From positions 3,906,001 through 3,970,000 of the forward strand of contig NZ_CP018786.1 of assembly GCF_002025665.1 (NCBI RefSeq): a stretch of DNA of 64,000 bases. Reading direction: 5' to 3'. The position numbers and the translations under genes were made by a program. This document shows, piece by piece, positions 1 through 8,252 of this stretch (position 1 is the stretch's first letter; each line of letters begins with the position of its first letter). The stretch is from Chryseobacterium indologenes. Lineage in GTDB: Bacteria > Bacteroidota > Bacteroidia > Flavobacteriales > Weeksellaceae. The notes under the pieces were generated by a model. That model saw only the letters and a list, made by a program, of their open reading frames with translations, was not told the origin of the DNA and did not search any database.

Positions 1-878
1 TAGGACTAGCCTATGAAAACCTCTCCCAATATTATTTTCTGAGACAGGATTATGCAATAGCTATTGAAAAACTGGAAGCAGGGCTTCAATTGATTGAAAA
101 TCTTTCTTTTAACAATTTAAAAATTAAAATCTACGAATCACTTTCCCGTAATTACTACGCACTACATAATGATGCAAAATACCATCAGTACAATAAACTT
201 TACAATGATTTAAAAACAAAAACAGATTCCAGTTCAAAAGAAGGAATACGATATCTTGTGAAGCTTGTGGAAACAAATCAAAATAAAAATATTGAATTTC
301 AGAAACATCTGCTTCTAAGATCTTCCTGGTCTTTAATCCTGATTATATTTTTGATCATTTTGGGTTTGCTTACTTATTTTTTACTCATGAAAAGTAAAAA
401 TAAAGACTTAAAAAAACAGTTTGATTTCTTTGAAAAACAGATCAGCAGAAAATCTCAACCAATCATTTTAAACAAAACAACTGCAGCGACAAAAGATTCC
501 GCCACAACAAAAATATCCAGGGAAAAAGAAGATGAAATTCTCCAAAAGTTGGAAGAATTTGAAAAATCCGACCGGTTTTTGAATAAAAATATGTCTCTGT
601 CTCTGCTTTCCTCTCAAATGGAAATCAATACAAAATATCTTTCTGAAATTATTAATAGTAAAGAAAAAAATTTCAACGGATATATTAACAAGCTTAGAAT
701 CAACCATATTGTACAGTTGCTAAGAACTGATTCTACTTTTCTTAATTATAAAGTAAGTTATCTGGCAGAATATTCAGGATTCTCATCACATAGTGCATTT
801 ACTACTGTTTTTAAGTCAGTTACGGGAATGTCTCCCAATTCCTATATTCAGGAAATCAGTAAAACAAAAGCCTTATGA
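1..878 (+). CDS. Membrane-bound TPR regulator with AraC-type HTH (5' end cut)
   Basis: The reading frame is open from base 3 through the left edge, so this is the C-terminal 291 residues of a longer gene; the TTG at 90 is not a real start. Order seen: TPR-like helices (bases 3-290), one hydrophobic segment (about 325-390, with a run rich in Leu and Ile), a Lys/Glu-rich linker, then an AraC/XylS-type double helix-turn-helix (about 590-860, with LSLLSSQMEINTKYLSEI and YLAEYSGFSSHSAFTTVFK). Flavobacteria have many such regulators with periplasmic TPRs and a cytoplasmic HTH, thought to pass an envelope signal to DNA. The stop overlaps the next start by 4 bases (ATGA), so the two genes are probably translationally coupled. 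The target is unknown. Confidence 0.85.
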   Translation, partial: GLAYENLSQYYFLRQDYAIAIEKLEAGLQLIENLSFNNLKIKIYESLSRNYYALHNDAKYHQYNKLYNDLKTKTDSSSKEGIRYLVKLVETNQNKNIEFQKHLLLRSSWSLILIIFLIILGLLTYFLLMKSKNKDLKKQFDFFEKQISRKSQPIILNKTTAATKDSATTKISREKEDEILQKLEEFEKSDRFLNKNMSLSLLSSQMEINTKYLSEIINSKEKNFNGYINKLRINHIVQLLRTDSTFLNYKVSYLAEYSGFSSHSAFTTVFKSVTGMSPNSYIQEISKTKAL

Positions 879-2005
879 AATCAATAGTAAAAATAATCCT
901 GTTGCTGGTTGCCTTTTGTAATTGTATGAAAGCACAAAAGACACCTGACAGCGTCTTAATAAAAAAGGCGAAACTTGAAATTTACGATAACCCTGATCAC
1001 ACCATCAAAATCGGAGAACAATTATTAAAAAAATCTCATGATATCAAAACTTCCATTAATCTTTATATGCTGCTTTCAACGGCCAATATTGCCAAAAGAA
1101 ATTTTGAAGAGTCTTTAAAATATATATTAAAAGCAAAAGAACTATCTCAGAAAACCAATGATCCCAGAAGTCAGGCGGGGGTTCTCATATCTGTTGCCAT
1201 CCAATATCAGCAAATGGAGCTTTTCAACAAATGCCTGGAAACACTGAATGAGGCAGAACAGTATATTGCAAAAATTCCTGAAAAAAAACCTGAAAAATAC
1301 ATTGAAACCGCTGCAAGCTATGCAATAAGGGGAATGGTATATAAAAGCCAGTCAAATTCTGAAATTGCTTTGGAAAAATTTCTGATTTCTATACGAAATT
1401 ACGAAAAGGTTCCCGTGAAAAGAACTACTTATTCCAATATGAGTGTGGTGTATTATAATATTGGATATTGTTATCTCAACCTTAATCAAATTGATAAAGC
1501 GCAGGAGGCTTTTCTCCAGTCTATTAATTATGCCCGTAAGAATTCTGCGAAAAGTCTGGAAGCATTCGCATTGAAAGGAATTGCTGAAATACACAAACAA
1601 AGACATGAAAATCAAACTGCAATAAACCTTTTACTAAAAGCTGAAGATCTTTCTAAAAATACCGGAGATATCATCCTGAATGAAGGCCTTTATAAAGAAA
1701 TGGCTGAGAATTATCTTGCTATGGGACGACAGAATCTCTATCAGCAGTTTAATAAAAAACACATGGAAATGCGATTCAAAAGAAAGCAAAATGAACTGAA
1801 ATCCATTAATCAGGTGATCGACAATCACAACAAGGAAACAGCTTTGAAAAATGAGAAGCTGAAATCTGATTATCTTTATATTAAAATGGCTTCAGTCCTT
1901 CTGGGATCTATTTTGATCGTTATTCTTTTATATTTTATTATCAAAATCAGAAACCAGAATAAGAAGTTTCACAAAGAGATTCAACAAATGATAAGGACAT
2001 CATAA
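875..2005 (+). CDS. TPR protein with signal peptide and C-terminal membrane segment, no HTH
   Basis: 376 residues. An N-terminal signal peptide ends near residue 21 (MKAQ). Tetratricopeptide-like helices cover about 25-300 and a short coiled region about 300-325. One membrane segment lies at about 332-355, followed by only about 20 basic residues. The layout matches the upstream TPR/AraC regulator up to the membrane segment, but the DNA-binding domain is absent and an intrinsic terminator follows the stop directly, so no HTH remnant can lie downstream. It may be a truncated paralogue or an accessory sensor for the regulator with which it overlaps by 4 bases. Function is inferred from layout only. 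Confidence 0.8.
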   Translation: MKSIVKIILLLVAFCNCMKAQKTPDSVLIKKAKLEIYDNPDHTIKIGEQLLKKSHDIKTSINLYMLLSTANIAKRNFEESLKYILKAKELSQKTNDPRSQAGVLISVAIQYQQMELFNKCLETLNEAEQYIAKIPEKKPEKYIETAASYAIRGMVYKSQSNSEIALEKFLISIRNYEKVPVKRTTYSNMSVVYYNIGYCYLNLNQIDKAQEAFLQSINYARKNSAKSLEAFALKGIAEIHKQRHENQTAINLLLKAEDLSKNTGDIILNEGLYKEMAENYLAMGRQNLYQQFNKKHMEMRFKRKQNELKSINQVIDNHNKETALKNEKLKSDYLYIKMASVLLGSILIVILLYFIIKIRNQNKKFHKEIQQMIRTS

Positions 2006-2010
2006 AAAAA

Positions 2011-2037
2011 ACATTCCCCGTTGGGAATGTTTTTTTT
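2011..2037. terminator. Bidirectional intrinsic terminator
   Basis: Stem ACATTCCC (2011-2018) / GGGAATGT (2023-2030) with a 4-base loop. An A-run lies on the left and a T-run on the right, so it can end both the rightward TPR operon and leftward pafA. Confidence 0.85.
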
Positions 2038-2056
2038 ATGATGTATAATTTTCAAT

Positions 2057-3703
2057 TTATTTACCAATAACTTCGGTAATTGGATTTCCTACATTTCCAC
2101 TTGGAAACTGGATTTTCAATAAAGAAGATACCGTAGGAGCAATATCTGTCATGTGATATTCTTTGTTACTTTCTCCCTGTTTCACTCCCCAACCCATAAA
2201 GATCAATGGAATATGAGAATCGTAAGAATTCCATACACTGTGCGTAGTTCCTGTTTTAGAATATGGTGGAAGCATAGAATCATGAGAAATTAACTGGATA
2301 TCTCCACTTCTCTGTCTGTTGATTCCATTAATAATTCTTTGTTTGATTGGCTCCGGAATGCTTGCCTCCTGAACTTTGTCTACAGAAACAGCATATAAAA
2401 CAGTAGGATCTTTCTCAATTTCTTTTACAGCAAAGTTTCTTACATCATCCAGTTCAAGCTTGTTGTCTGCTAATACTTTTCTGTCGAAATAAACCTGGTA
2501 GTTATCAATGGCATTAACCAGTTTATCTGCTCCGAATTTATCTTTCAGTTTCTGGTTCAGATTCTTTTCTGCATCTTCTCCGAAGAAACCAGTCGGAATT
2601 TTATGTTCTTTCAGGAATCCTACAGAGTGTGCTCCACCATGGTCAGCAGAAAGGAAAACAGTGTACTCCCCTTTTCCTACCTTTGAATCAAGATATTTGA
2701 AGAACTCTGCCAAATCCTGATCTAGTCTGATATAAACATCTTCTACTTCAATAGAATTCGGTCCGAATTTATGTCCTGCATAATCTGTAGATGCAAGGTT
2801 GATCGCTAAGAAGTCTGTGATATTATCTCCACCCAGTTTTTCACCTTCTACAGAAGCTTCTGCCAATTTTAATGTCAGAGTATTTCCGAAAGGTGTGTAA
2901 CGGATATTGTCTTTTTTAGTCTGGTAATCTTTTGCTAAATTACTGTAAGGGAAAGTAGGTGTTTTTGCACTTCCCAGTAAACCTTCCCAAGGAGAATTGT
3001 CTGGTGCGCTTTCTGTATATTCGTTGATTGGAAGTAAAGTATTCCATCCGTTGGCTACTAATTTTTCAGGGAGATTCTGAGAGTTGAATGATTTTACCCA
3101 CTGAGGAAGATCATTCATATACCATGTACTGGTAATGAAATTCCCCGTGCTGTCATCAAACCAGAAAGCTCCGTTTGGAGTATGGCCGGCAGGAAGAATA
3201 GAAGCACGGTCTTTCAAAGAAACACCGACAACTTTTCCCTGGAAGTTCGTTGCCAGTCTCAATTCGTCAGTTACTGTGGTAGACCAAAGATTTTTCGGAG
3301 AGTGGCTTCCCGTTTTTGTATTGGTAGTTCCTACTGGCTGAACGCTCTCATCCGCGGTACAATAAACTCCTTTACCTGTTTCTTTATCCGTCCAGTCGTT
3401 TCCTGCAATTCCATGAATAGCCGGTACAGATCCTGTATAGATACATGTATGTCCTAAAGCCGTAATGGTAGGAACATAAGGAATATGTACATTATTCAAA
3501 GAATATCCTGTATTCAAAAGTCTTTTAAAACCATCATTCCCATACTTACCGTAGAAACGGTACAAATAGTCCCAACGCATTTGGTCTACTACCAGACCTA
3601 CTACTAATTTCGGTCTTTCCAGTTGAGTATTTCTGTTCTTCTGTGCATTGATTGTAACTACGGACAATAAAGTAGCTGCCGCAATTGAAATGTTCCTAAG
3701 CAT
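2057..3703 (-). CDS. pafA: PafA-type alkaline phosphatase
   Basis: Secreted Zn-dependent phosphomonoesterase that releases phosphate from organic esters in the periplasm. 548 residues, with a signal peptide to about residue 20 (TINAQ). The residues known from Elizabethkingia PafA are present at an offset of 2: nucleophile Thr81 (PTITALGHT), Asn102, Lys164 and Arg166 (SLKDR), and metal ligands Asp40, Asp307, His311, Asp354, His355 and His488. The family has a Thr nucleophile rather than the Ser of E. coli PhoA. The gene stands alone between a shared terminator and its own -7 box TAAATTTG. Regulation by phosphate cannot be read from the sequence; in relatives the enzyme is often constitutive. 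Confidence 0.95.
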   Translation of the reverse strand: MLRNISIAAATLLSVVTINAQKNRNTQLERPKLVVGLVVDQMRWDYLYRFYGKYGNDGFKRLLNTGYSLNNVHIPYVPTITALGHTCIYTGSVPAIHGIAGNDWTDKETGKGVYCTADESVQPVGTTNTKTGSHSPKNLWSTTVTDELRLATNFQGKVVGVSLKDRASILPAGHTPNGAFWFDDSTGNFITSTWYMNDLPQWVKSFNSQNLPEKLVANGWNTLLPINEYTESAPDNSPWEGLLGSAKTPTFPYSNLAKDYQTKKDNIRYTPFGNTLTLKLAEASVEGEKLGGDNITDFLAINLASTDYAGHKFGPNSIEVEDVYIRLDQDLAEFFKYLDSKVGKGEYTVFLSADHGGAHSVGFLKEHKIPTGFFGEDAEKNLNQKLKDKFGADKLVNAIDNYQVYFDRKVLADNKLELDDVRNFAVKEIEKDPTVLYAVSVDKVQEASIPEPIKQRIINGINRQRSGDIQLISHDSMLPPYSKTGTTHSVWNSYDSHIPLIFMGWGVKQGESNKEYHMTDIAPTVSSLLKIQFPSGNVGNPITEVIGK

Positions 3704-3725
3704 CCAAGTAAATTTTTATTGTTGA

Positions 3726-3733
3726 CAAATTTA
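3726..3733 (-). promoter_or_regulatory. Flavobacterial -7 box for pafA
   Basis: On the minus strand this reads TAAATTTG, a full match to the flavobacterial -7 consensus TAnnTTTG, about 23 bases before the pafA ATG. No clear TTG -33 element at the usual distance. Confidence 0.6.
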
Positions 3734-3805
3734 AGGGTTTTGAAAGTTTTGGAGTATGAAATTTTATTTAAATTTGATTATTGTACAATTATCAATCAAT
3801 CTTCT

Positions 3806-4591
3806 ATGATTTTAGGCGTATACTGGTATTTCAAATTTCCGGATCATTTATATGACTTTCAGTTTTTCAAATTTTATCCCGGATATGGAGGACATGCTGA
3901 TAATCCTGCTGAACTGGCAGCAAGAATTCGGGTTGAAAATACAGATGATTTTATCCATAAACTGGAAGCACTAAAATCAGATTTCAAGAAAGCATATTTA
4001 CACCTGAATTTCGATGGAAATCAAATCATCATCAATATTGGAGACCATATGCTTTTTGATTTTCATTTTCAGTTTGCTAAAGAGATTGAAGAACTATTGA
4101 TCCGTGAAAGTGCAATATTATTGGATGCCAGTCTTCCTTTTACCATTCAATCCAGCAAAAGCTATCCTCCGGAAAGATGGGAATTCAAAAATATAGAGCA
4201 TCGTTTCATTCAGATGGTGGGTTCTGACTTCAAAAAAAGTAATGCAGAAAATTATGCAGCCAGAATCGATTGTAATCTGCCTTTACAGCATAAAAAAGAA
4301 TTGATTGATGACCTGACCCAGATTTCCAGAGAAGAAAACCTTCATGCATTTTATTATAATGATTTTGATTTTAAAGATCATTGTAACCTGATGCTCTTTT
4401 TCACCAATGGGAGACAGAAGAAAGAAGCCATCCAAAAGGTTGACATCAATTCTTTTGGTAATAAAGTAAGACAACTTACCCAGAAATACCCTCTTCATTT
4501 CGGTCATTTCGGAAGTTTCAAAGAGTATCCTTTACATGGCCCTCATACTGTGTTGATAGCAGATGAGGAATATATTTTAAACAAAAAATAA
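3806..4591 (+). CDS. Conserved hypothetical protein (261 aa)
   Basis: Soluble protein without signal peptide or membrane segments, family not recognised. The frame is open from 3719, but that longer version would run through the pafA promoter region; the ATG at 3806 (MILGVYWYFKFPDHLYDFQ) starts with a compact, protein-like segment and is preferred. The sequence is rich in aromatic residues and acidic patches and has a repeated LHFGHFGSF / HGPH-like His-rich stretch near the C-terminus. It may be co-transcribed with the VOC protein 20 bases downstream. Function unknown. Confidence 0.7.
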   Translation: MILGVYWYFKFPDHLYDFQFFKFYPGYGGHADNPAELAARIRVENTDDFIHKLEALKSDFKKAYLHLNFDGNQIIINIGDHMLFDFHFQFAKEIEELLIRESAILLDASLPFTIQSSKSYPPERWEFKNIEHRFIQMVGSDFKKSNAENYAARIDCNLPLQHKKELIDDLTQISREENLHAFYYNDFDFKDHCNLMLFFTNGRQKKEAIQKVDINSFGNKVRQLTQKYPLHFGHFGSFKEYPLHGPHTVLIADEEYILNKK

Positions 4592-4611
4592 AACCATTTT
4601 AATCCAATACT

Positions 4612-5004
4612 ATGATTAAATTCAAATATGTCATTCTCTATGTAGAAGATGTAGAACAGTCTATGAACTTTTATAAAAACACCTTTGGTTCTGAAATAAA
4701 ATTCATCACTCCCGAAAAAGATTATGGTGAACTCCTGACCGGAGAAACAAGTCTTTCATTCGCCTCTGTGAGCCTGGCCAATTCCAATATTAAAAAAGGA
4801 TTTCTAACAGCAAAAACAGAAGGCCAACCTTTCGGAATGGAACTGGGGTTTACAACAGATAATGTAGAGGCTTTGGTAGAAAAAGCAATAAAAAACGGAG
4901 CTGTTCTCTATGAAGATATTGCCATAAAACCATGGGGACAAAAAACAGCTTATATTAAAGATACTAACAATTATCTGGTAGAAATTTGTACCGAAATTCA
5001 ATAA
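4612..5004 (+). CDS. VOC (glyoxalase/bleomycin resistance) family protein
   Basis: 130 residues, the size of a single vicinal-oxygen-chelate unit made of two beta-alpha-beta-beta-beta repeats. The start FKYVILYVEDVEQSMNFYK and the end AYIKDTNNYLVEIC are characteristic: a first beta strand leading to the FY helix, and a last strand with the D.nnYlvEi pattern carrying the conserved metal-ligand Glu. VOC members include glyoxalase I, dioxygenases and drug-binding proteins; the substrate cannot be told here. It is followed after 17 bases by a GNAT gene, so the two are likely co-transcribed, a pairing that would suit modification or sequestration of small molecules. Confidence 0.85.
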   Translation: MIKFKYVILYVEDVEQSMNFYKNTFGSEIKFITPEKDYGELLTGETSLSFASVSLANSNIKKGFLTAKTEGQPFGMELGFTTDNVEALVEKAIKNGAVLYEDIAIKPWGQKTAYIKDTNNYLVEICTEIQ

Positions 5005-5021
5005 AGTAAAAATATACAAGG

Positions 5022-5558
5022 GTGGAAATAAAAAAATTACAAAAACTAACCTCTAATCCGAGCCTGGATTGGGGACATAACGGGTATACAACAGACATAA
5101 GATATGTGGTTTCCTCTATTGAATTTGGAGGTTCTTTTGAGTTTATTTTAAAAGAGAAGTCTTTGCCTTATCACAAAATATGGGAAACGACTTCTGAAGA
5201 TCTTGAAGAATTGAATACCCTTATTGAACAGGGAAATTCTTTCGGTGCTTTTGTTAATGAAAAACTTGCAGGCTGGATTATCTGTGAACAAAGAACATGG
5301 AATAACAGTTTTTATATTGAAAATATCCTGATCAACGAAAAATACAGAAGACAGGGAATCGGAATTATGTTGATTAAAAGTGCCATTAAAGAAGCCAGGA
5401 AATTGAATTGCAGAGTGATTGAACTGGAAACACAGAACACCAATTATCCTGCAATACAATTTTACAGAAGAATGGGATTCAATATTACCGGACTGAATAC
5501 AAGATTGTATGAAAATGCAGAGGAAATCGCGCTTTTTATGACTTTAGATGTAGGGTAA
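5022..5558 (+). CDS. GNAT N-acetyltransferase, streptothricin acetyltransferase-like
   Basis: 178 residues beginning with GTG at 5022. The acetyl-CoA binding motif A is RRQGIG (about 109-114), after the strand FYIENILINEKY. The C-terminal part (ETQNTNYPAIQFYRRMGF, then a GLNTRLYENAEEIALFM-like end) follows the pattern of streptothricin acetyltransferases, where ETQN.N.PA..FY..GF precedes the LY...EIAL.. strand. That suggests acetylation of an amino group on a small molecule such as a beta-lysyl moiety, but this is inferred from motif likeness only; many chromosomal GNATs of this shape have other substrates. Likely cotranscribed with the VOC gene. Confidence 0.8.
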   Translation: MEIKKLQKLTSNPSLDWGHNGYTTDIRYVVSSIEFGGSFEFILKEKSLPYHKIWETTSEDLEELNTLIEQGNSFGAFVNEKLAGWIICEQRTWNNSFYIENILINEKYRRQGIGIMLIKSAIKEARKLNCRVIELETQNTNYPAIQFYRRMGFNITGLNTRLYENAEEIALFMTLDVG

Positions 5559-5581
5559 TTTTACCACATTGATTAAAACAC

Positions 5582-5612
5582 TTGTCGGTGTGTTAATAAT
5601 TTTATACATTAG
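5582..5612 (+). promoter_or_regulatory. Candidate promoter for GG-leader peptide
   Basis: TTG at 5582-5584 and TACATTAG at 5605-5612, separated by 20 bases, fit the flavobacterial TTG-N(17-23)-TAnnTTTG layout with two mismatches in the -7 box. Start codon lies 27 bases further. Confidence 0.5.
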
Positions 5613-5638
5613 TAATCAACAAATTAAAAATGATTACT

Positions 5639-5872
5639 ATGAAAAATTTAAAAAAATTAAAGAGAAATCAGCTTGTGTTGATCAGTGGTGGAGATACTCC
5701 CTATGCATTATGTGATATGGATGGCAATTGTCCACCCACTATAGGTTCATACTATTGCAGTGGTGGTACCTGCTACAGAGTTTCAGACGGTGGCGGCGGT
5801 GACCCTGGATGCCCTGAACCTATGCGCCTGTGCCAGGAATGGGAAACAGGATGCGGATGTGTTTATATGTAA
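5639..5872 (+). CDS. Cys-rich secreted peptide precursor with double-glycine leader
   Basis: 77 residues from the ATG at 5639 (an in-frame ATG also exists at 5630). The leader MKNLKKLKRNQLVLISGG is the basic-hydrophobic, double-Gly type found on bacteriocin-like peptides of Chryseobacterium and relatives. The 59-residue core is rich in Gly and Pro and has eight Cys, an even number that would suit disulfides or other crosslinks. The gene has its own promoter-like sequence and an intrinsic terminator right after the stop, so it is a single-gene unit. No peptidase-ABC exporter or modifying enzyme lies in the window, so export would rely on a system elsewhere. Activity unknown. Confidence 0.75.
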   Translation: MKNLKKLKRNQLVLISGGDTPYALCDMDGNCPPTIGSYYCSGGTCYRVSDGGGGDPGCPEPMRLCQEWETGCGCVYM

Positions 5873-5900
5873 AAAATATTTGTTAGATAAAATTTTGTTG

Positions 5901-5925
5901 AGGGCGGTTTTACCGCTCTTTTTTT
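5901..5925 (+). terminator. Intrinsic terminator after peptide gene
   Basis: Eight-pair stem (5901-5908 with 5912-5919, one G-T pair), loop TTT, then a T-run to 5925. Confidence 0.85.
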
Positions 5926-5985
5926 GTAATCAGCTCTGGCATTCATTAACTTGCATCTCGTAATAATACATCAAAGAATATCATT

Positions 5986-6537
5986 ATGAAAACATTGATC
6001 TGGAAAGGAATATTTTATCAGTCTCTTGAATATTTTAATTTACAATCTGATGATAAAAACTATACGGTAGAATCAAAAATCATCGGTTGTCATGAAGATA
6101 AAATATATAGCATAGAATATAAAATTCATACTGATAAAGACTGGATTGTTCAGAGTTTTTTAATCGAATCTGAAATCAATAATAATAAAAGAACACTTAC
6201 AGGAAAAAGAATCCAGGATCAATGGGAAATCAACAATGCTGTACATCCTGAATTCAATAATTTCACATTCATAGATATCTCACTTACGCCATTCACCAAT
6301 ACTTTACCGGTCAACAACTTAAAGCTTTCAGAAAACAGCTCTAAGAAGATTGATGTTATTTATATTGACGTTTTAAACCATCATATCAGACCTGTTCAGC
6401 AACAATACACCCGAACAACGGCTAATAAATACCTGTATGAAAATATAGAAAACGATTTTAAAGCAGAAATTTCAGTGGATGAAAAGGGATTAGTTACAAA
6501 TTATCCAAGACTGTTTGAAAAGATTGCAGAACATTGA
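5986..6537 (+). CDS. Putative glycolipid-binding family protein (PF06475-like)
   Basis: 183 residues, cytosolic by sequence. The conserved blocks of the family are present: an N-terminal W.g...sLEY, then DISLTPFTNTLPVNNLKL, the IYIDVLNHHIRPVQQQYTR block, and the closing D.kGLVTNYPRLFEKI. The name glycolipid-binding comes from a structural comparison of a Pseudomonas member and the true role is not settled. It has its own start 113 bases after the peptide gene and no close partner. Confidence 0.8.
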   Translation: MKTLIWKGIFYQSLEYFNLQSDDKNYTVESKIIGCHEDKIYSIEYKIHTDKDWIVQSFLIESEINNNKRTLTGKRIQDQWEINNAVHPEFNNFTFIDISLTPFTNTLPVNNLKLSENSSKKIDVIYIDVLNHHIRPVQQQYTRTTANKYLYENIENDFKAEISVDEKGLVTNYPRLFEKIAEH

Positions 6538-6641
6538 GACATAAAAAAATATCACAAGGGATGAGATAAAGCTGCGGTCCTTGTTTTCACAGCAAAAATA
6601 CGATCCTCTTCCACCCAATATAACAAAACATAAAAATAAAT

Positions 6642-6830
6642 ATGGATGTTAATTTTTTAGGATTAATTGGTAATGTAATAAGGTTAATTTTTATTTTCAA
6701 ACTTAACTATAAAAAACAACAGGAAGCATCTCAAAAAGATTTTGAAAAAGAAGAAAAAAAAGATATTACGGTAGGTTTTGTGGCTATAGTATTCATTATA
6801 ATTATAGGGTATTACTATTTCAGTAATTAA
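6642..6830 (+). CDS. Small two-pass membrane protein (62 aa)
   Basis: Hydrophobic segments at about residues 4-20 and 43-60 flank a highly charged, Lys/Glu-rich middle (KKQQEASQKDFEKEEKKD), so both ends would span the membrane with a cytoplasmic or periplasmic charged loop. No family recognised. The ATG is preceded by an A-rich leader, as usual in this phylum. Real gene status rests on this membrane-protein-like composition; function unknown. Confidence 0.55.
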   Translation: MDVNFLGLIGNVIRLIFIFKLNYKKQQEASQKDFEKEEKKDITVGFVAIVFIIIIGYYYFSN

Positions 6831-6876
6831 ATAATATTCAGCGTAATAAACAGTCCTTCATAATTGTTATAAGGAT

Positions 6877-7794
6877 ATGAAAACAATTACTCTCCTAGTC
6901 TTTTTTTTCGTCTCCCTGACTGTCATTTCAGCTCAGAATCATCACTCCGAAGGTTTTTATGAAACTTCAGATCATGTAAAGATCAAGTACAAGGTCTCCG
7001 GAAAAGGAGAAGCCTGCATTTATATTCCCGGCGGTCCCGGACAGGGCTATCCATCGTTTGAACTGATGGGTGGAAACCATCTGGAAAAAAACATGCAGAT
7101 GATTTATATGGATCAGCGGGGTTCCGGAGAATCCGACACTTCTGAAAACTACCATCTTGATAAAATGATTCAGGATATAGAAGAATTGAGACAGCATCTC
7201 CAATTGAAAAAAATCTTTCTGCTCGCTCATTCTTTTGGTGGAATTATAGCCGTGAACTATGCAAAAAAATATCCTGAACATACCAAAGGACTTATCCTTT
7301 CTAATATCACGCTTCATTTTCTGAATGATGAATCTGTCAAGGAACAGATTGAATACGGAAACAGTCTTTTACAGGCAAAAAACAAAGCCATACCTAAAGA
7401 CAGTCTTACCTCAGAACTTTCAAAAATAAGCAGTGCATTAAGGAAAAAAAGAATCGGATATAAATTTCTGACTGAAGATATTGAAACCATAAAAGAATCC
7501 GATAAGATTGATTCTCTCCATCCCCGCATTATCGACTTCGGAATGGCTGTTATTTCAAAACCTAAAGATTATCCTGAATATTATGCTGATTATACTCCAA
7601 TTACAAAAGAGATTATTGTTCCTGTGCTTATCATTACGGGAAAAAAGGATAAAGCAGTGGGAACTCAGCATTATAAGACCTTCAGGTTTCCCAGTCAGAA
7701 AATAGTTTCCATTAATGGCGGGCATCTTTTGTATTATGAGAAAAATAAAGAATTTGTGAATACTGTCACTCGGTTTGTGAATACAACAAAGTGA
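6877..7794 (+). CDS. Secreted alpha/beta hydrolase, proline iminopeptidase-like (S33)
   Basis: 305 residues with a signal peptide ending near residue 19 (VISAQ). The oxyanion motif is PGGPGQG (51-57), followed by the MDQRGSGES segment typical of proline iminopeptidase-like enzymes. The catalytic triad fits Ser119 (AHSFGG), Asp258 (TGKKDKA) and His283 (NGGHLL). Family members cleave N-terminal residues from peptides or hydrolyse small esters; the substrate is not evident. The export signal places it in the periplasm. It appears to be a single gene; the 22-bp repeat array begins just downstream. Confidence 0.85.
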   Translation: MKTITLLVFFFVSLTVISAQNHHSEGFYETSDHVKIKYKVSGKGEACIYIPGGPGQGYPSFELMGGNHLEKNMQMIYMDQRGSGESDTSENYHLDKMIQDIEELRQHLQLKKIFLLAHSFGGIIAVNYAKKYPEHTKGLILSNITLHFLNDESVKEQIEYGNSLLQAKNKAIPKDSLTSELSKISSALRKKRIGYKFLTEDIETIKESDKIDSLHPRIIDFGMAVISKPKDYPEYYADYTPITKEIIVPVLIITGKKDKAVGTQHYKTFRFPSQKIVSINGGHLLYYEKNKEFVNTVTRFVNTTK

Positions 7795-7832
7795 CATTCT
7801 ATTGATAAGTCTATAATAATAAGGGTTTCAGC

Positions 7833-8170
7833 GCGGCCTCCATTATCAAAGTTCCTGTAAACCCTTCATCAGCTGTCTCTACCCACTTCCGAACTCCCTT
7901 TAGACAGTTGTATAAATCTCTTTAGCCACTTCATGAACTGGCTATAACCAGTTAAGAACGGCCTCCAGCCCCTTCATCAACGATCTCTACCCACTTATGT
8001 AACGGTCTGTATACCCTTCATTAACCCCCTGGAGGCACTTATCCAGGGGGTCTACCCCCTTACAGAACTATCTCTATCCCCATAAACAACCAGGTCTACC
8101 CCCTTGGGTAAGGGGGTAGAGGGAGTTATAGAAGGGGATATTGGAAGTTCAAAAAGTAGCTGCAGACCAT
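7833..8170. repeat. Degenerate tandem array, 22-bp period, about 15 units
   Basis: Using the C/GTT triplet of each unit as anchor, units sit at 7864, 7886, 7907, 7929, 7951, 7972, 7994, 8016, 8038, 8059, 8081, 8103, 8125 and 8147. Every spacing is 21 or 22 bases, with a weaker unit at each end. A loose consensus is TACCCNCTTNATNAACGG; the core tends towards the dyad TTNATNAA. Left units are C-rich, right units G-rich. Several units pair: 7923-7944 is a 22-bp palindrome with one mismatched pair, 8025-8033 pairs with 8042-8050 (9 bp), and 8095-8105 with 8110-8120 (11 bp, loop GGGT). It lies between an alpha/beta hydrolase gene and a lipoprotein gene. No ORF explains it, as 22 is not a multiple of 3. 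It is not CRISPR-like because there is no constant repeat with variable spacers. Confidence 0.8.
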
Positions 8171-8252
8171 TTTCAATAATTAGACTTGATTATGGTTTTC
8201 CGTAATGATTCAGATAAAGAATCTTTAATTTTGAAATATTAAAACTATAATT

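Noticed and set aside
90..92. TTG as start of the first regulator
   Set aside because: The frame continues to the left edge with TPR-like sequence, so the gene is cut by the window.
3719..3805. N-terminal extension of the hypothetical protein at 3806
   Set aside because: It overlaps the pafA promoter region and its residues do not look like the rest of the protein.
7833..8170. CRISPR array
   Set aside because: There is no constant repeat alternating with unique spacers; all 22-base units have drifted and no cas genes are present.
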